Assembly (NCBI GenBank): GCA_002869385.1 | Contig: PKTB01000004.1 | Location: forward strand, 124,001-188,000 | DNA: 64,000 bases | Direction of reading: 5' to 3' | From: Marinilabiliales bacterium | GTDB taxonomy: Bacteria > Bacteroidota > Bacteroidia > Bacteroidales > ML635J-15 | Part shown: one piece after another, positions 29,623 to 40,186 of the stretch | Layout of the letters: every line of letters begins with the position of its first letter | Position numbering within the stretch: position 1 is the first letter of the stretch | Program-made: the position numbers and the translations under genes | The notes under the pieces: model-generated | What the model saw: the letters and a program-made list of their open reading frames with translations, nothing else | What the model was told of the DNA's origin: nothing | The model's database searches: none

Positions 29623-29752
29623 ATAATTAAACACAAACGTGAATCTTTCCAATAAAATCGGAACAAAGATACAATTACTTAATTAAATTGAAAACAAATG
29701 AGGTATTTATGTTAATTTAATTTTAATGAATTGCTTGCAGCAAGGACAAAAA

Positions 29753-30784
29753 CTAATTATTTTCTTTTAACTTTTTCTCAAGTTCATCCAATCTTTTTAC
29801 AATCTTGTCAAGGTTTTTGAAATGTACGTATGATTTGTGGTACTCTCGAATGTCATATGCAGGGGCTCCCATAACAATAGAATTCTCTTTCTTTATATTA
29901 TTTGAAATCCCTGATTGTGCAGATATTTTTGTCCCATCAGCAATCTTAACATGCGGGCTAATACCTACTTGTCCACCAATCATGCAATTCTTGCCTAGTT
30001 TTGCTGTTCCTGCAATTCCTGACTGTGCTGCAATAACAGTATTTTCACCAATTTCAACATTATGAGCAACATGATTCTGATTATCTAATTTTACTCCCTT
30101 ACGAATAATGGTTGACCCCATTGTGGCCCTATCTATAGTAACTAAAGCTCCTAATTCAACATTATCCTCAATGATAACATTTCCAATTTGAGCAATTTTT
30201 ACAAATGCTCCCTCAGTATTTGGTGCAAACCCAAAACCATCTGCCCCAATTATAGTTCCTGCATGTATTGTACAGCCTTTGCCAATAATAGTATTATAAT
30301 AAACTTTAACACCTGGAAATAAAACACAGTTATCACCAATTGTAACATTATTTCCAATATAACAACCCGGATATATCTTAACATTATCGCCTATCTGAGC
30401 ACCCTTACCAATATATGCAAAAGCTCCAACATAAATATTTTTCCCTGTCTTGGCTTTTTTATTAATATATGAATTTTTTTCAATTCCAGAAGGCTTCTCG
30501 GCCATGCTATTATAGATTTCCAATAGTTTGGCTATTGCTTTATATGAATCCTCTACTCTAATAAGTGTTGAGCCTATCTCTTTTTGTGCAACGAAATCAT
30601 TATTAACCAGAACTACAGATGCTGAAGTTTCATAAATATAACTAGTATATTTTGGATTAGCTAAAAAAGAAAGAGAGCCAGGTTTCCCTTCTTCAATCTT
30701 AGAAAAGCTACTTACAACGACATTTTCATCTCCTTCTACTTTTCCATTCAATAACTCTGATATCTGCTTTGCAGTAAATTCCAT
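29753..30784 (-). CDS. lpxD: UDP-3-O-acylglucosamine N-acyltransferase
   Basis: Third step of lipid A synthesis: adds a 3-hydroxyacyl chain to the glucosamine amine. 343 residues. An N-terminal uridine-binding domain (residues 1-100) comes first, then the left-handed beta-helix of hexapeptide repeats with [12 protein letters not shown] and the catalytic His in [22 protein letters not shown]. The C-terminus is a coiled helix ([17 protein letters not shown]), as in the family. No damage seen. It starts 3 bp after the HD-domain gene, so the two are coupled and head the lipid A operon. Confidence 0.95.
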   Translation of the reverse strand: MEFTAKQISELLNGKVEGDENVVVSSFSKIEEGKPGSLSFLANPKYTSYIYETSASVVLVNNDFVAQKEIGSTLIRVEDSYKAIAKLLEIYNSMAEKPSGIEKNSYINKKAKTGKNIYVGAFAYIGKGAQIGDNVKIYPGCYIGNNVTIGDNCVLFPGVKVYYNTIIGKGCTIHAGTIIGADGFGFAPNTEGAFVKIAQIGNVIIEDNVELGALVTIDRATMGSTIIRKGVKLDNQNHVAHNVEIGENTVIAAQSGIAGTAKLGKNCMIGGQVGISPHVKIADGTKISAQSGISNNIKKENSIVMGAPAYDIREYHKSYVHFKNLDKIVKRLDELEKKLKENN

Positions 30785-30787
30785 CTT

Positions 30788-32023
30788 TTACTTTTTTGAG
30801 TTTATTATTTTTTCAGGACCACAAACATAATATTTTTTTACGACTTTACTTAACACTGACAAGTTTAGCATGTCTGAAGCCTCTGCAATGTCAACCAACT
30901 CTTTCCCGTACAAAATATTAATTCGTTCATCTTGATCACTATAAGCATTATTAGATATTTCACCGTTGTAAATAAAATATTTTACAATATCCTTACTGAT
31001 ATTAAATTCAGAAACTGTCTCCTTTTTTATATCCTCAACAAAACCTTCCGGGAATTTTTCTCGTTTTATAAGGATTTTAGGCAAGTTACGATTTAATACT
31101 GCTTTAGAAAGATCAGCAAGGACCTTGTCTTCGGAGTCTATATTTTGTTTGAGTAGTGTAATAATATCATAATCGTCAATCATGTAGAAGTGTCTAACGA
31201 TTTCTTTTCTCGACTTCCCTTTGACACCACTCATAAAGAACTCCAAATTAGGATTTGAAATCTCTAATCTTCCCAAAGAGTAAAGCTCTTTAATTCTTTC
31301 AAGAAGTTTTACTAATAAAACTTCGCTTACTAATACTGTTTTGTGCAAATATACCTGCCAATACATTAAGCGCCTAGCAATCAAAAACTTCTCTACGCTG
31401 TAAATCCCTTTCGATTCTACAACCAGATTATCGTCAACTACCTCAAGCATTTTAATGATACGTTCTGAAGCAACAACCCCTTCTGTAACTCCGGTAAAAA
31501 AACTATCCCTACGAAGATAATCCAAACGGTCCATATCCAATTGCCCCGAAACAAGCTGATATAAGAACTTTTTATAATATTTATTTTTAAATATTTGTAT
31601 CGCTAAATCAAGCTTGCCATTAAACTCCTCATTAAGCTCTTCCATGAACATTAATGACACTTGCTCATGTGGTAGATCAGGAATAATGCAGCTTTCTAAT
31701 GCGTGAGAAAATGGCCCGTGACCCATATCATGAAGTAGAATTGCAATTTTTGTTGCTTCTGATTCTGCATCAGATATTTCATGCCCTTTACTCTTAATAA
31801 CATATATAGCTAATGATGTAAGATACATTGCTCCTATTGCATGTTGAAATCTCGAATGTACAGCACCTGGATATACTAAATAAGTTAATCCAAGTTGCTT
31901 TATTCTTCTTAACCGTTGAAAATACGGATGATCAATAAGTTCATGTATTATACCTGCCGGAATTTTCAACAATCCGTAAACCGGGTCATTTACTATTTTC
32001 TCCTTAATAATCAATGTATACAA
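30788..32023 (-). CDS. HD domain phosphohydrolase
   Basis: 411-residue protein of the HD superfamily related to SAMHD1/dGTPase-type hydrolases. The N-terminal part has DPVYGLLKIP and RIKQLGLTYLVYPGAVHSRFQHAIGAMYL. The metal-binding His-Asp lies in ILLHDMGHGPFSHALE. Other residues (QLDMDRLDYLRRDSFFTGVTEG) are also family-typical. The substrate is probably a nucleotide, but this Bacteroidota group is uncharacterised. The frame opens at TTG 32023; the conserved part begins at KIVNDPVYG and an AAGGAG lies just before it, so the true start may be up to 10 codons later. It is adjacent to lpxD in many Bacteroidota. Confidence 0.88.
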   Translation of the reverse strand: MYTLIIKEKIVNDPVYGLLKIPAGIIHELIDHPYFQRLRRIKQLGLTYLVYPGAVHSRFQHAIGAMYLTSLAIYVIKSKGHEISDAESEATKIAILLHDMGHGPFSHALESCIIPDLPHEQVSLMFMEELNEEFNGKLDLAIQIFKNKYYKKFLYQLVSGQLDMDRLDYLRRDSFFTGVTEGVVASERIIKMLEVVDDNLVVESKGIYSVEKFLIARRLMYWQVYLHKTVLVSEVLLVKLLERIKELYSLGRLEISNPNLEFFMSGVKGKSRKEIVRHFYMIDDYDIITLLKQNIDSEDKVLADLSKAVLNRNLPKILIKREKFPEGFVEDIKKETVSEFNISKDIVKYFIYNGEISNNAYSDQDERINILYGKELVDIAEASDMLNLSVLSKVVKKYYVCGPEKIINSKK

Positions 32024-32079
32024 ATTTTATGTTTACAAATGTAAACAATAAGATCCATTAAACAAATAGCATTTGAAAA

Positions 32080-33018
32080 TCAAGAAGACACATCTTTTAC
32101 ACGATGTTTGTCATTCTCATCAAGAACTATATTTAGATATGATTTATAGCGCCACCATGGAATACTCCCATCTTCAACTGCATCTTTAACAGCACATTCT
32201 GGCTCATTTATATGAAGACAGTTATAGTATTTACAACTTTTAGAAAATTCGAATATTTCGGGGAAAAAATGATAAATTTCTTCTTTTTTTAATTCTACAA
32301 TTCCAAAGGCTCTAATACCGGGAGTATCAATAACAAAACCACCAAAAGGTAATTCTAGCATTTTTGCAAAAGTTGTAGTGTGCTTACCACTTAAATGTGT
32401 TTCTGAAAGTTCTGCCGTTTTTAGATTTATACCTGGAGCTATTGCGTTTATTAAAGATTATTTTCCGACTCCACTATGCCCGGCAATTATACTCGTTTTA
32501 TTAGCAAATAAGCTTTTTATTTTATCAAGATTAAAACCTGTTTTTACAGATGATAGTTCAACCCTATAACCTATCTCATTATAGCCAGCCATTAGCTCAG
32601 CTATATCAGGAAATTCTTTTTCAGAATAAATATCAGATTTATTAAAAATTATAAGTGCTGGGATATTATATGATTCTGCGGCAACAAGAAATCTATCAAG
32701 AAAAACAGTTGTTGTATCAGGTTCGCGAAGTGTAAAAACAAAAACAGCTTGGTCAACATTAGATGCTAAAACATGTGAAATCCTAGACAAATTTGTTGAT
32801 TTACGAACTATGCAGTTTTTTCTCTCATGAATTCGTTTAATAACTGCAAGGTCTTGCTCTTCTTCCTCAAAGTCAACAACATCACCAACTGCAACGGGGT
32901 TTGTACTTTTAAAGCCCTTAAGCCTTAACTTTCCCCTGATAACACAAATATGAGTCTCATCATCTGATTTTACCAAATAATTTGACCCTGTTGATTGTAT
33001 AACGGTACCTGTCTTCAT
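32080..33018 (-). CDS. rsgA: Ribosome small subunit GTPase RsgA, one in-frame stop
   Basis: Circularly permuted GTPase that checks late maturation of the 30S subunit. 312 codons plus stop: an OB-fold N-terminus (residues 1-70), then the G domain in permuted order, NKSD (G4) before GHSGVGK (G1), DTPGIRAFG (G3) and the C-terminal zinc module C-x5-C-x-H-x5-C. TAA at 32458-32460 falls directly after GHSGVGK, where Ser is required for Mg and GTP binding (TCA to TAA, C to A). Residue 105 (32704-32706) is Val in TTTVFLDRF, usually Gly, again GGT to GTT. Sequence beyond the stop continues perfectly. Gene order with the HD and lpx genes is loose. Confidence 0.93.
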
Positions 33019-33090
33019 AAAACAAAGAACTGCAAATATAATTCATTTTTAGAAATTATATCTGCAGTTCTAAAAGATAGTTCTCTCTAT

Positions 33091-34812
33091 CTAATCATCA
33101 TCTCGACTCTTTGTCATTTCTTCTTTTTGATACTTTAATGCTTCAGAAACATTTATCATATGGTCACCAATTGTCTCGCTAATTGTAATGATATCAATAT
33201 AAATAACACTCGACTGATAGGTATATTTTTCTTCCTTAAGGTTCTTTTGATTCTCCTTTTTAAGTTTTGTCCTTAAGTCATTGATTTGATGCTCAACCTC
33301 AAGCATCTCAGTAATATCAATATTGTCGTGTTGTGTGTCATCAATTGCCGTGAGCATTAAGTTAAATCCTTTGTCTAGTAATTCAAACATTTCCAGAATA
33401 CTATTTCTTTGTTCAGGAGTGAACCAAACCTTCTTTTTATGCTTGCGTAATAGTGCCTTTGACAGGTTAAAACTACCATCTGCAAGACTTTCAATATTAT
33501 CACTAATTTTCAATAACGTTCTAACTCTTCTGGCTCCATTAATACTTAGTTCGCCTTCTGAAACTTTTGTCAAATAGTTTGCAATTTCAGCTTCAAGGTC
33601 ATCCATTATTAATTCATTCTTTTCAAGCTTTTCGCCAAGCTTTTTAATCTTCTTCTCATCGGTCTCAGCAAAAAGTTTCTTGACCTGATTAAACATTTTA
33701 TATGCTTTATTTGCATATTCCATCATTTCTTTTCTGGCTTGCAAAATTGAAAGCTCTGAAGTAGATAGCGTTCCGGTATGAAGGAACTTTAAACCAAACT
33801 CTTCTTCCTCATCTCCTTTCTTACGTATTACTTTTGTTACAACCTTCTCAATGAATTTAACAAACCAAATCTGTATAAGAACATTTGTTATATTGAAAGT
33901 TGTGTGAAACAGGGACAATGCAACAGGAATTGATGCTGTATCCAAAAATGGAGAAGTCCCTTCCATACTTTCGGTAAATCCTGCTATTAATTTAATAATT
34001 GGTCGATATAGAATCAAGACCCAAATAACACCAAAAATATTAAACAGTAAGTGAGCAAAAGCGGCTCGTTTTGCCGATGTATTTGCAATTATAGCAGCAA
34101 GGTTTGCAGTTATTGTTGTACCAATGTTTTCACCTAAAATCATTGCTGCAGCCATTTCATAAGATATCCAACCATTATGACACATAACTAAAGTTAAAGC
34201 CATAGTTGCTGAAGATGATTGAATTACAACTGTCAATAAAGTTCCAATCCCCAAAAAGATAAGAACACTCCACATCCCTAAGTCAGTATAAGACTGTAAG
34301 AAATTTAATATTTCCGGATTGCTTTTAATATCAGGTACACTTCCCTTAAGAAAGTCTAAACCCATAAACAATAAAGCAAATCCCATTATCACTTCACCCC
34401 AAGATTTGTTTTTATTGCGCTTTGAGAATATTAAAGGAAATCCAATCCCGATAAGCGGTAATGCCAATGCACTAATTTTCACTTTAAATCCAATCAAGGA
34501 TATAATCCAAGCTGTAACAGTGGTCCCAATATTGGCTCCCATAATTACACCAATTGACTCAACCAATGATAATAATCCTGCATTAACAAAGCTGACAACC
34601 ATTACTGTTGTTGCAGATGAAGATTGAATTACTGCAGTAATTAACAAGCCTGTAAATACACCTAACACACGATTCGATGTCATTGCTGCCAATATCTTTC
34701 TCAGGTTATTCCCAGCTACTTTCTGAAGTGCTTCACTCATCAATTTCATCCCAAAAAGAAAAAGAACCAGTGCTCCTGCCAATTCAAGAAAATCTAAAAT
34801 TCCGTATTCCAT
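33091..34812 (-). CDS. Na/Pi cotransporter family protein, copy 1
   Basis: 573 residues from the ATG at 34812, which aligns with the start of its paralogue; an upstream in-frame ATG at 34833 is possible. It has two inverted Na/Pi-cotransporter repeats with their QSSSAT motifs (QSSSATTVMVVSFVNAGL and QSSSATMALTLVMCHNGW) in about eight to ten membrane helices. A long cytoplasmic C-terminal PhoU-like helical domain (residues about 350-573) follows. It likely imports phosphate with sodium across the inner membrane. It forms a tandem pair with the gene at 34937, with long stretches nearly identical in protein but divergent in DNA, so the duplication is old. Confidence 0.9.
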   Translation of the reverse strand: MEYGILDFLELAGALVLFLFGMKLMSEALQKVAGNNLRKILAAMTSNRVLGVFTGLLITAVIQSSSATTVMVVSFVNAGLLSLVESIGVIMGANIGTTVTAWIISLIGFKVKISALALPLIGIGFPLIFSKRNKNKSWGEVIMGFALLFMGLDFLKGSVPDIKSNPEILNFLQSYTDLGMWSVLIFLGIGTLLTVVIQSSSATMALTLVMCHNGWISYEMAAAMILGENIGTTITANLAAIIANTSAKRAAFAHLLFNIFGVIWVLILYRPIIKLIAGFTESMEGTSPFLDTASIPVALSLFHTTFNITNVLIQIWFVKFIEKVVTKVIRKKGDEEEEFGLKFLHTGTLSTSELSILQARKEMMEYANKAYKMFNQVKKLFAETDEKKIKKLGEKLEKNELIMDDLEAEIANYLTKVSEGELSINGARRVRTLLKISDNIESLADGSFNLSKALLRKHKKKVWFTPEQRNSILEMFELLDKGFNLMLTAIDDTQHDNIDITEMLEVEHQINDLRTKLKKENQKNLKEEKYTYQSSVIYIDIITISETIGDHMINVSEALKYQKEEMTKSRDDD

Positions 34813-34884
34813 ATTAAAATCAATTTGCTGCAAGTTTATATCCTTTCTGCCAAATATTTTGATTTTTAATGTTAAGGAATTGTA

Positions 34885-34913
34885 AAATAAAAAAAAGGGT
34901 CCAGAAGGACCAT
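34885..34913 (-). terminator. Intrinsic terminator (minus strand)
   Basis: On the minus strand, GGTCC-ttct-GGACC followed by a T-run, 24 bp after the stop of the second Na/Pi gene. It suggests the two paralogues are transcribed separately. Confidence 0.75.
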
Positions 34914-34936
34914 CATTTTAAATGTGTTAACAAAAT

Positions 34937-36658
34937 CTATTCATCATCATGACTACTTATGATTTCTTCTTTCTGGTATTTTAAAGCTTCAGCAATATTT
35001 AAAAGGTGATCTCCTAATGTTTCACATATAGTGATCATATCAATATAAATAACACTTGCGCTATAAGTATATTGTTTTTCCTTTAAACTAATACTATTTT
35101 GCTTTTTCAACTTAGTTCTCAAATCATTTATCTGTCCCTCTGTCTCTAGTATATCTGTAATATCAACCTTATCTTTTGAAATATCACATAGCATATCAAT
35201 CGTACGCTTTAAGTTTTCATCAACCAAAGCAAACATCTGATTAATATTTTCTCTCTGTTCAGGGGTAAACCAAATTTTCTTTTTATTCTTTCTTTTTAAT
35301 GACCTTGATAAATTAAAACTGCAATCAGCCAAAGATTCTATATTATCACTAATCTTTAATAATGTCCTCACTCTTCTTGCTCCACTAATACTTAACTCTC
35401 CTTCTGAAACACTGGTAAGATAATTGGCGATTTCTGCTTCAAGGTCATCCATTATAAGCTCATTTTTCGCAATTTTATCTGCCGTTTTCTTAAATTTCTT
35501 TTCATCTGTTTCATCAAACAGTCTTTTGACCTGTTTAAACATTTTTACAGACTTTTGTCCATATTCTCCAATTTCCTTTCTTGCTTGTAATATCGATAGT
35601 TCAGATGTTGACAACATTCCTGTTTGAATAAACTTAAGTCCAAATTCCTCTTCTTCATCTTTTTTCTGTCTGATAAGGTTTCGAACTATTTTCTCTATAA
35701 GTTTTACAAACCATATTTGTATAAGCACGTTCGCAACATTAAACACTGTATGAAAGATTGAAAGTGCAACAGGTATGGCAAGAACATCTGTAACAGGGGA
35801 CGCTCCTTCAAGGTTCTCTGTTATTCCAGCAATTAAATTGACAATTGGATGGAATAAGGCCAGAACCCATAATGTTCCGACAACATTAAATATCAAGTGG
35901 GCAGCAGCAGCTCGTTTTGCCGATGTATTAGCAATTAATGAGGCCAGTATTGCTGTAATCGTTGTTCCGATATTTTGACCTAAGATCATTGCAGCAGCCA
36001 TTTCGTACCCAATCCAACCACTATGGCACATAACCAATGTTAAAGCCATTGTTGCTGATGAAGATTGAATAACAACTGTAAGCAATGTTCCTATTCCCAT
36101 GAATATTAATACACTTAAAAATCCCATATCCGTATAGGATTGGAGAAATGTCAAAATCTGCGGATTATTATGTATATCGGGAACAGAATCCTTTAATAAA
36201 TCCAAACCTAGAAACAATAAAGCAAAGCCCATAACTACTTCACCCCATGATTTAAGTTTACTTCTTTTAGAGAAAACTAAGGGAAATCCAACACCAATCA
36301 ATGGTAATGCTAAAGCACTAATTTTAACTTTAAATCCAATCAGAGATATTATCCATGCCGTGACCGTAGTACCAACATTTGCCCCCATAATAACTCCAAT
36401 AGATTCTGTTAATGTCATCAAGCCAGCATTAACAAAACTAATTACCATTACTGTTGTTGCCGATGATGATTGAATAATTGCAGTGATTACCATTCCAGTC
36501 AAGACACCTAAAACTCTATTTGATGTCATTGCTGCCAATATCTTCCTTAAATTGCTTCCAGCAACTTTTTGTAAAGCCTCACTCATTAGCTTCATCCCAA
36601 ACAAGAATAAAACTAATGATCCCAATAGGGTTAAAAGATCAATAAATACGTATTCCAT
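34937..36658 (-). CDS. Na/Pi cotransporter family protein, copy 2
   Basis: 573 residues, the same architecture and length as its downstream neighbour: an N-terminal helix with FLFGMKLMSEALQKVAG, two QSSSAT repeats, and a PhoU-like C-terminal region starting near LSILQARKE. Identity with the neighbour is highest in the membrane part and drops in the last 100 residues, for example around the LKRTIDMLCDISKD stretch, so regulation or partner binding may differ while transport is shared. No frame damage. Its promoter would lie in the 150-bp divergent region shared with the MMPL transporter gene. Confidence 0.9.
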   Translation of the reverse strand: MEYVFIDLLTLLGSLVLFLFGMKLMSEALQKVAGSNLRKILAAMTSNRVLGVLTGMVITAIIQSSSATTVMVISFVNAGLMTLTESIGVIMGANVGTTVTAWIISLIGFKVKISALALPLIGVGFPLVFSKRSKLKSWGEVVMGFALLFLGLDLLKDSVPDIHNNPQILTFLQSYTDMGFLSVLIFMGIGTLLTVVIQSSSATMALTLVMCHSGWIGYEMAAAMILGQNIGTTITAILASLIANTSAKRAAAAHLIFNVVGTLWVLALFHPIVNLIAGITENLEGASPVTDVLAIPVALSIFHTVFNVANVLIQIWFVKLIEKIVRNLIRQKKDEEEEFGLKFIQTGMLSTSELSILQARKEIGEYGQKSVKMFKQVKRLFDETDEKKFKKTADKIAKNELIMDDLEAEIANYLTSVSEGELSISGARRVRTLLKISDNIESLADCSFNLSRSLKRKNKKKIWFTPEQRENINQMFALVDENLKRTIDMLCDISKDKVDITDILETEGQINDLRTKLKKQNSISLKEKQYTYSASVIYIDMITICETLGDHLLNIAEALKYQKEEIISSHDDE

Positions 36659-36757
36659 TGAAAAATATTTTTTGCTTCACAAATAAACAATTTATCTCTT
36701 TAATACACAAAACTTATCTTACGAAGATGTTAACAGAAATTTTAGTTTGACATTTTA

Positions 36758-36789
36758 TTGCATTATCATAGTATTAATCTTATTTTTGC
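36758..36789 (+). promoter_or_regulatory. Promoter of the MMPL transporter operon
   Basis: TTG at 36758-36760, 20 bases, then TATTTTTGC at 36781-36789, 18 bp before the ATG. Good -33/-7 pair. Confidence 0.65.
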
Positions 36790-36807
36790 AGCCTGATACA
36801 GTAAATT

Positions 36808-39210
36808 ATGTGGCACAAGGTAGCGGGATTTATCTTAAGAAATAGAATTACTCTTTTAATAATTATGGGAGTAATTACTGCATTTATTACCTGGCAGGCA
36901 ACTAAAATTGAAATGGATTATCATTACGCAAATATGTTGTCTGAAGATGATCCGGTATATCTTGATAAATTGAAGTTTCATTCCATTTTTGGTGATGAAG
37001 CTAATGGTATTGTTATTGGTTTTGTTGATAAAGATTTGTTTAAATACGACCGTTTTATCGCATTTCAAAACCTTTGTGAAGATCTCTTAAAAATTGAAAA
37101 TGTTTCATCCGTTTTAACTGTATCACAAGCCGTAAATGCTCATCAGGTTACAGTCGAAGACGAATTTGGCTCTAAAAAAAGGCAGTTTGAAACTTATCCT
37201 ATTTTCCCTCAAAATATTAGCTCTCAAGAAGAACTTGATAGCATAAAAGGTGTTTTCTTTTCGCTACCATTTTACGAAGGAATGCTTTATAACTCCAACA
37301 AGGATGTTTTCATTATGAGTGTTTCTTTAAACAAAGATATTCTAAATAGCAAAGAAAGAATCCCGGTAGTTTTGGAAATTGAAAAAGTTATTAAAGCATA
37401 TTCCGAAAAAGAAAATGTAGAAATTCATATTTCAGGATTACCATTTATAAGAACTAAAATGATGAATCTTATTAAAAATGAGATTCTTATTTTTATTGTA
37501 CTGGCAGCTTTAGTTTGTGCTATAATCCTTTATTTATTCTTCCGCTCATTTAAAGTAATTGGAGTCACAATGATTGTCGTTGGGGTTAGCGTTCTTTGGG
37601 CAATTGGATTAATGGGATTGGTTGGATTTAAAATCACTGTTCTAACAGGAATGATTCCTCCTTTATTGATAGTAATTGGAATACCAAATACTATATTTTT
37701 ATTGAATAAATATCATAGCGAAACTGTTGCACATGGAAACAAAATCCTAGCATTACAAAGAGTTATTTCCAGAATTGGTAGTGCTGTATTTTTAAGTAAC
37801 CTTACAACTGCTGCCGGTTTTGCTACGTTTACAATTACAAATTCATCTCTATTAGTTCAATTTGGTATAATTGCATCATTTGGAATCTTATTTACATTTA
37901 TTTCGGCTTTAATTATTATACCATCAATATTTAGTTTTCTTCAACCACCATCTAACAAATACACAAAGCACCTTAAGAGTAAATTTATAACAAAGGTCGT
38001 TGATGTGCTTAGCAATATTGTAACAAAGCACAGACCTAAGGTCTACATTACGGTTTCTTTGGTGATTATAATTGCTGCTTATGGTGTAACCAAGATTGAA
38101 AGAACAGGTTATATTTTGGATGATGTCCCTGATTCAGATGCACTTAAAATAGATTTAAAATTCCTGGAAAAGAACTTTAATGGAGTAAGTCCTTTAGAAA
38201 TTGCTATTGAATCAAAAGACTCTCTTCAAGGAACAGAAATGGTATATCAGATTCAAAAGATTGATTCTTTGCAGCAAAAATTATCTGTTTATCCTGAATT
38301 ATCAAGATCCTTATCGGTTGCAGATGCTGTAAAATTCCTTTATCAGGCTTATAGCAAAGGAAATGTTGAGAAATATTGCCTACCACCAAACCCAAAAACC
38401 TACGAAACAATATTTAAACGACTTCCAACCGGGTTAGATGATAATCTGGCAAAATCATTTATCGATAGTACTTATCGAATAACCAGAATTAGTTTAAATA
38501 TTGCAGATATTGGAACAAATGGAATGGAAAAATTATTGCCACAAGTAAAATCAGATATATACAGTGTATTTCCAAAGGATAAGTATAATACTATTATTAC
38601 AGGATCAACAGTTGTTTTCTTTACTGGTACAACATACTTAATCAATAATCTATTTATTAGTCTCTCTTTAGCTTTATTGATTATAACTTTGCTAATGTTT
38701 GCATTACTTAGAAATCCAAAACTGGTAGGAATTGCCCTTATTCCAAACTTAATCCCAATGTTGGTAACAGCATCTTTAATGGGATACTTTGGCATAGGAA
38801 TAAAACCTTCAACAATACTTGTTTTTGGAATTGCATTAGGAATATCAGTTGACGGAACAATACATTTCTTAACCAAATACAGGCAGGAGCTTTCAAATAA
38901 CGACTGGAATATAGGTTTGTCGGTACGAAAAGCTTTAAAGGAAACAGGCACAAGTATGATGTATACCTCAATGGTGCTTTTCTTTGGATTCCTAATCTTT
39001 ACTGCTTCTAGTTTTGGTGGAACAATAGCTCTTGGACTTCTTATTTCTATGACGTTAATGGTTGCAATGATATGCAATCTGGTTGTATTACCAACTATGT
39101 TATTAACTTTAGAAAAGAAATTAAATAAAAAAGTATTTAAAGAACCTCTTCTTCAAATTTATGATGAAGAAGATGAGCTCGACCTTGATGAACTTAAAAT
39201 AGAGAAATAA
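36808..39210 (+). CDS. MMPL/RND family transporter
   Basis: 800-residue inner-membrane protein of the RND superfamily, MMPL branch. It has two halves, each with one N-terminal helix, a large periplasmic loop and five further helices. The N-terminal helix spans about 14-34, the first helix cluster about 225-380, the second N-terminal helix about 415-432 and the second cluster about 625-780. Conserved segments such as GIALGISVDGTIHFLTKY in the second half and TTAAGFATFTITNS in the first fit the proton-relay and sterol-sensing-like helices. Such proteins export lipids or hopanoids, but the cargo is unknown. It is followed after 1 bp by the epimerase gene and then a polyprenyl synthase, so an operon is likely. 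Confidence 0.87.
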   Translation: MWHKVAGFILRNRITLLIIMGVITAFITWQATKIEMDYHYANMLSEDDPVYLDKLKFHSIFGDEANGIVIGFVDKDLFKYDRFIAFQNLCEDLLKIENVSSVLTVSQAVNAHQVTVEDEFGSKKRQFETYPIFPQNISSQEELDSIKGVFFSLPFYEGMLYNSNKDVFIMSVSLNKDILNSKERIPVVLEIEKVIKAYSEKENVEIHISGLPFIRTKMMNLIKNEILIFIVLAALVCAIILYLFFRSFKVIGVTMIVVGVSVLWAIGLMGLVGFKITVLTGMIPPLLIVIGIPNTIFLLNKYHSETVAHGNKILALQRVISRIGSAVFLSNLTTAAGFATFTITNSSLLVQFGIIASFGILFTFISALIIIPSIFSFLQPPSNKYTKHLKSKFITKVVDVLSNIVTKHRPKVYITVSLVIIIAAYGVTKIERTGYILDDVPDSDALKIDLKFLEKNFNGVSPLEIAIESKDSLQGTEMVYQIQKIDSLQQKLSVYPELSRSLSVADAVKFLYQAYSKGNVEKYCLPPNPKTYETIFKRLPTGLDDNLAKSFIDSTYRITRISLNIADIGTNGMEKLLPQVKSDIYSVFPKDKYNTIITGSTVVFFTGTTYLINNLFISLSLALLIITLLMFALLRNPKLVGIALIPNLIPMLVTASLMGYFGIGIKPSTILVFGIALGISVDGTIHFLTKYRQELSNNDWNIGLSVRKALKETGTSMMYTSMVLFFGFLIFTASSFGGTIALGLLISMTLMVAMICNLVVLPTMLLTLEKKLNKKVFKEPLLQIYDEEDELDLDELKIEK

Positions 39211-39211
39211 T

Positions 39212-40183
39212 ATGAAAACTCTAGCCTCCAGACATTCTTTTAAAAGAAAAATCCTAGTGACAGGTGGTGCTGGTTTTATAGCAAGCTCACTTGCAGAAGA
39301 ATTAGCTGCTGATCCAGACAATTTAGTAATCGTAATGTATAACCTTTCGACAGGACATTATAAAAAACTACCTCCCCTTGCTGACAATCTTAGATTTGTT
39401 AAAGGAGATGTTAATGATTATAAGGAAATAATGGAAGTAATGCTTTCATTTCAGTTTCATTATGTTTTTCATTACGCTGCAGTAGTTGGCGTTAAGAGAA
39501 CACAAGAAAACCCTGTCTCTGTTTTAAAGGATATTAGAGGTATTGAAAACATTTGCCGTATTGGTAAGAACACAGGTGTTAGAAGACTGTTCTTTGCATC
39601 ATCTTCAGAAGTTTATGGATAACCTGTTGAGTTTCCTCAAAATGAACACACAACCCCTCTAAATTCTCGTTTACCATATGCAATTGTTAAAAATCTTGGT
39701 GAAGCATATTTACGCTCTTTCCATAAAGAATACGGTCTTGATTTTACTGTATTCAGATTCTTTAATACTTATGGACCAAAGCAAAGTAAAGACTTTGTTA
39801 TTAGCAAATTTATGATGGCTGCTTTAAATAATGAGGATATTACAATTTATGGAGATGGATCACAAACCAGAACATTTTGTTATGTTGATGACAATGTAAA
39901 AGCAACATCTCTTATTGCTTATCGCGATTTATTTATTAACGATGTTGTCAATATTGGAAACTCTATAGAAACCCCAATTATTGATCTTGCTAATACAATT
40001 ATTAAAATAACCAATTCAAAATCAAAAATTATCCATGTTGCACCTCTTGAGGATGGAGATATGACAAGACGATGCCCTGATAATTCAAGTATGGTAGAAG
40101 TTCTTAACAGACAACTTATTAGTTTAGAAGAAGGATTAGAAAAGATCATCCAAAAAGGTCTTTTTGAATTTAACATCTCATAA
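39212..40183 (+). CDS. NAD-dependent epimerase/dehydratase, one in-frame stop
   Basis: Extended short-chain dehydrogenase acting on nucleotide sugars (UDP-glucuronate decarboxylase or dTDP-glucose dehydratase-like); 323 codons plus stop. It has the Rossmann motif TGGAGFIA, the catalytic SSEVYG and YAIVK (Tyr-x3-Lys), and RFFNTYGPKQ and YGDGSQTRTFCYVDD further on. TAA at 39620-39622 directly follows SSEVYG, where YGEP is universal; GAA to TAA is a G to T change. The third Rossmann Gly position is Ala, which may be natural. It lies 1 bp after the MMPL gene and 3 bp before the polyprenyl synthase gene. Exact sugar substrate unknown. Confidence 0.88.
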
Positions 40184-40186
40184 ACT

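Noticed and set aside
29623..29652. LpxC start at 29652
   Set aside because: The extra 10 residues are hydrophobic and not conserved; [14 protein letters not shown] is the usual beginning.
39212..39300. Rossmann motif GFIAS instead of GFIGS as part of the transversion set
   Set aside because: Gly to Ala needs G to C, not G to T; probably natural variation. I list it to show that not every deviation fits the pattern.
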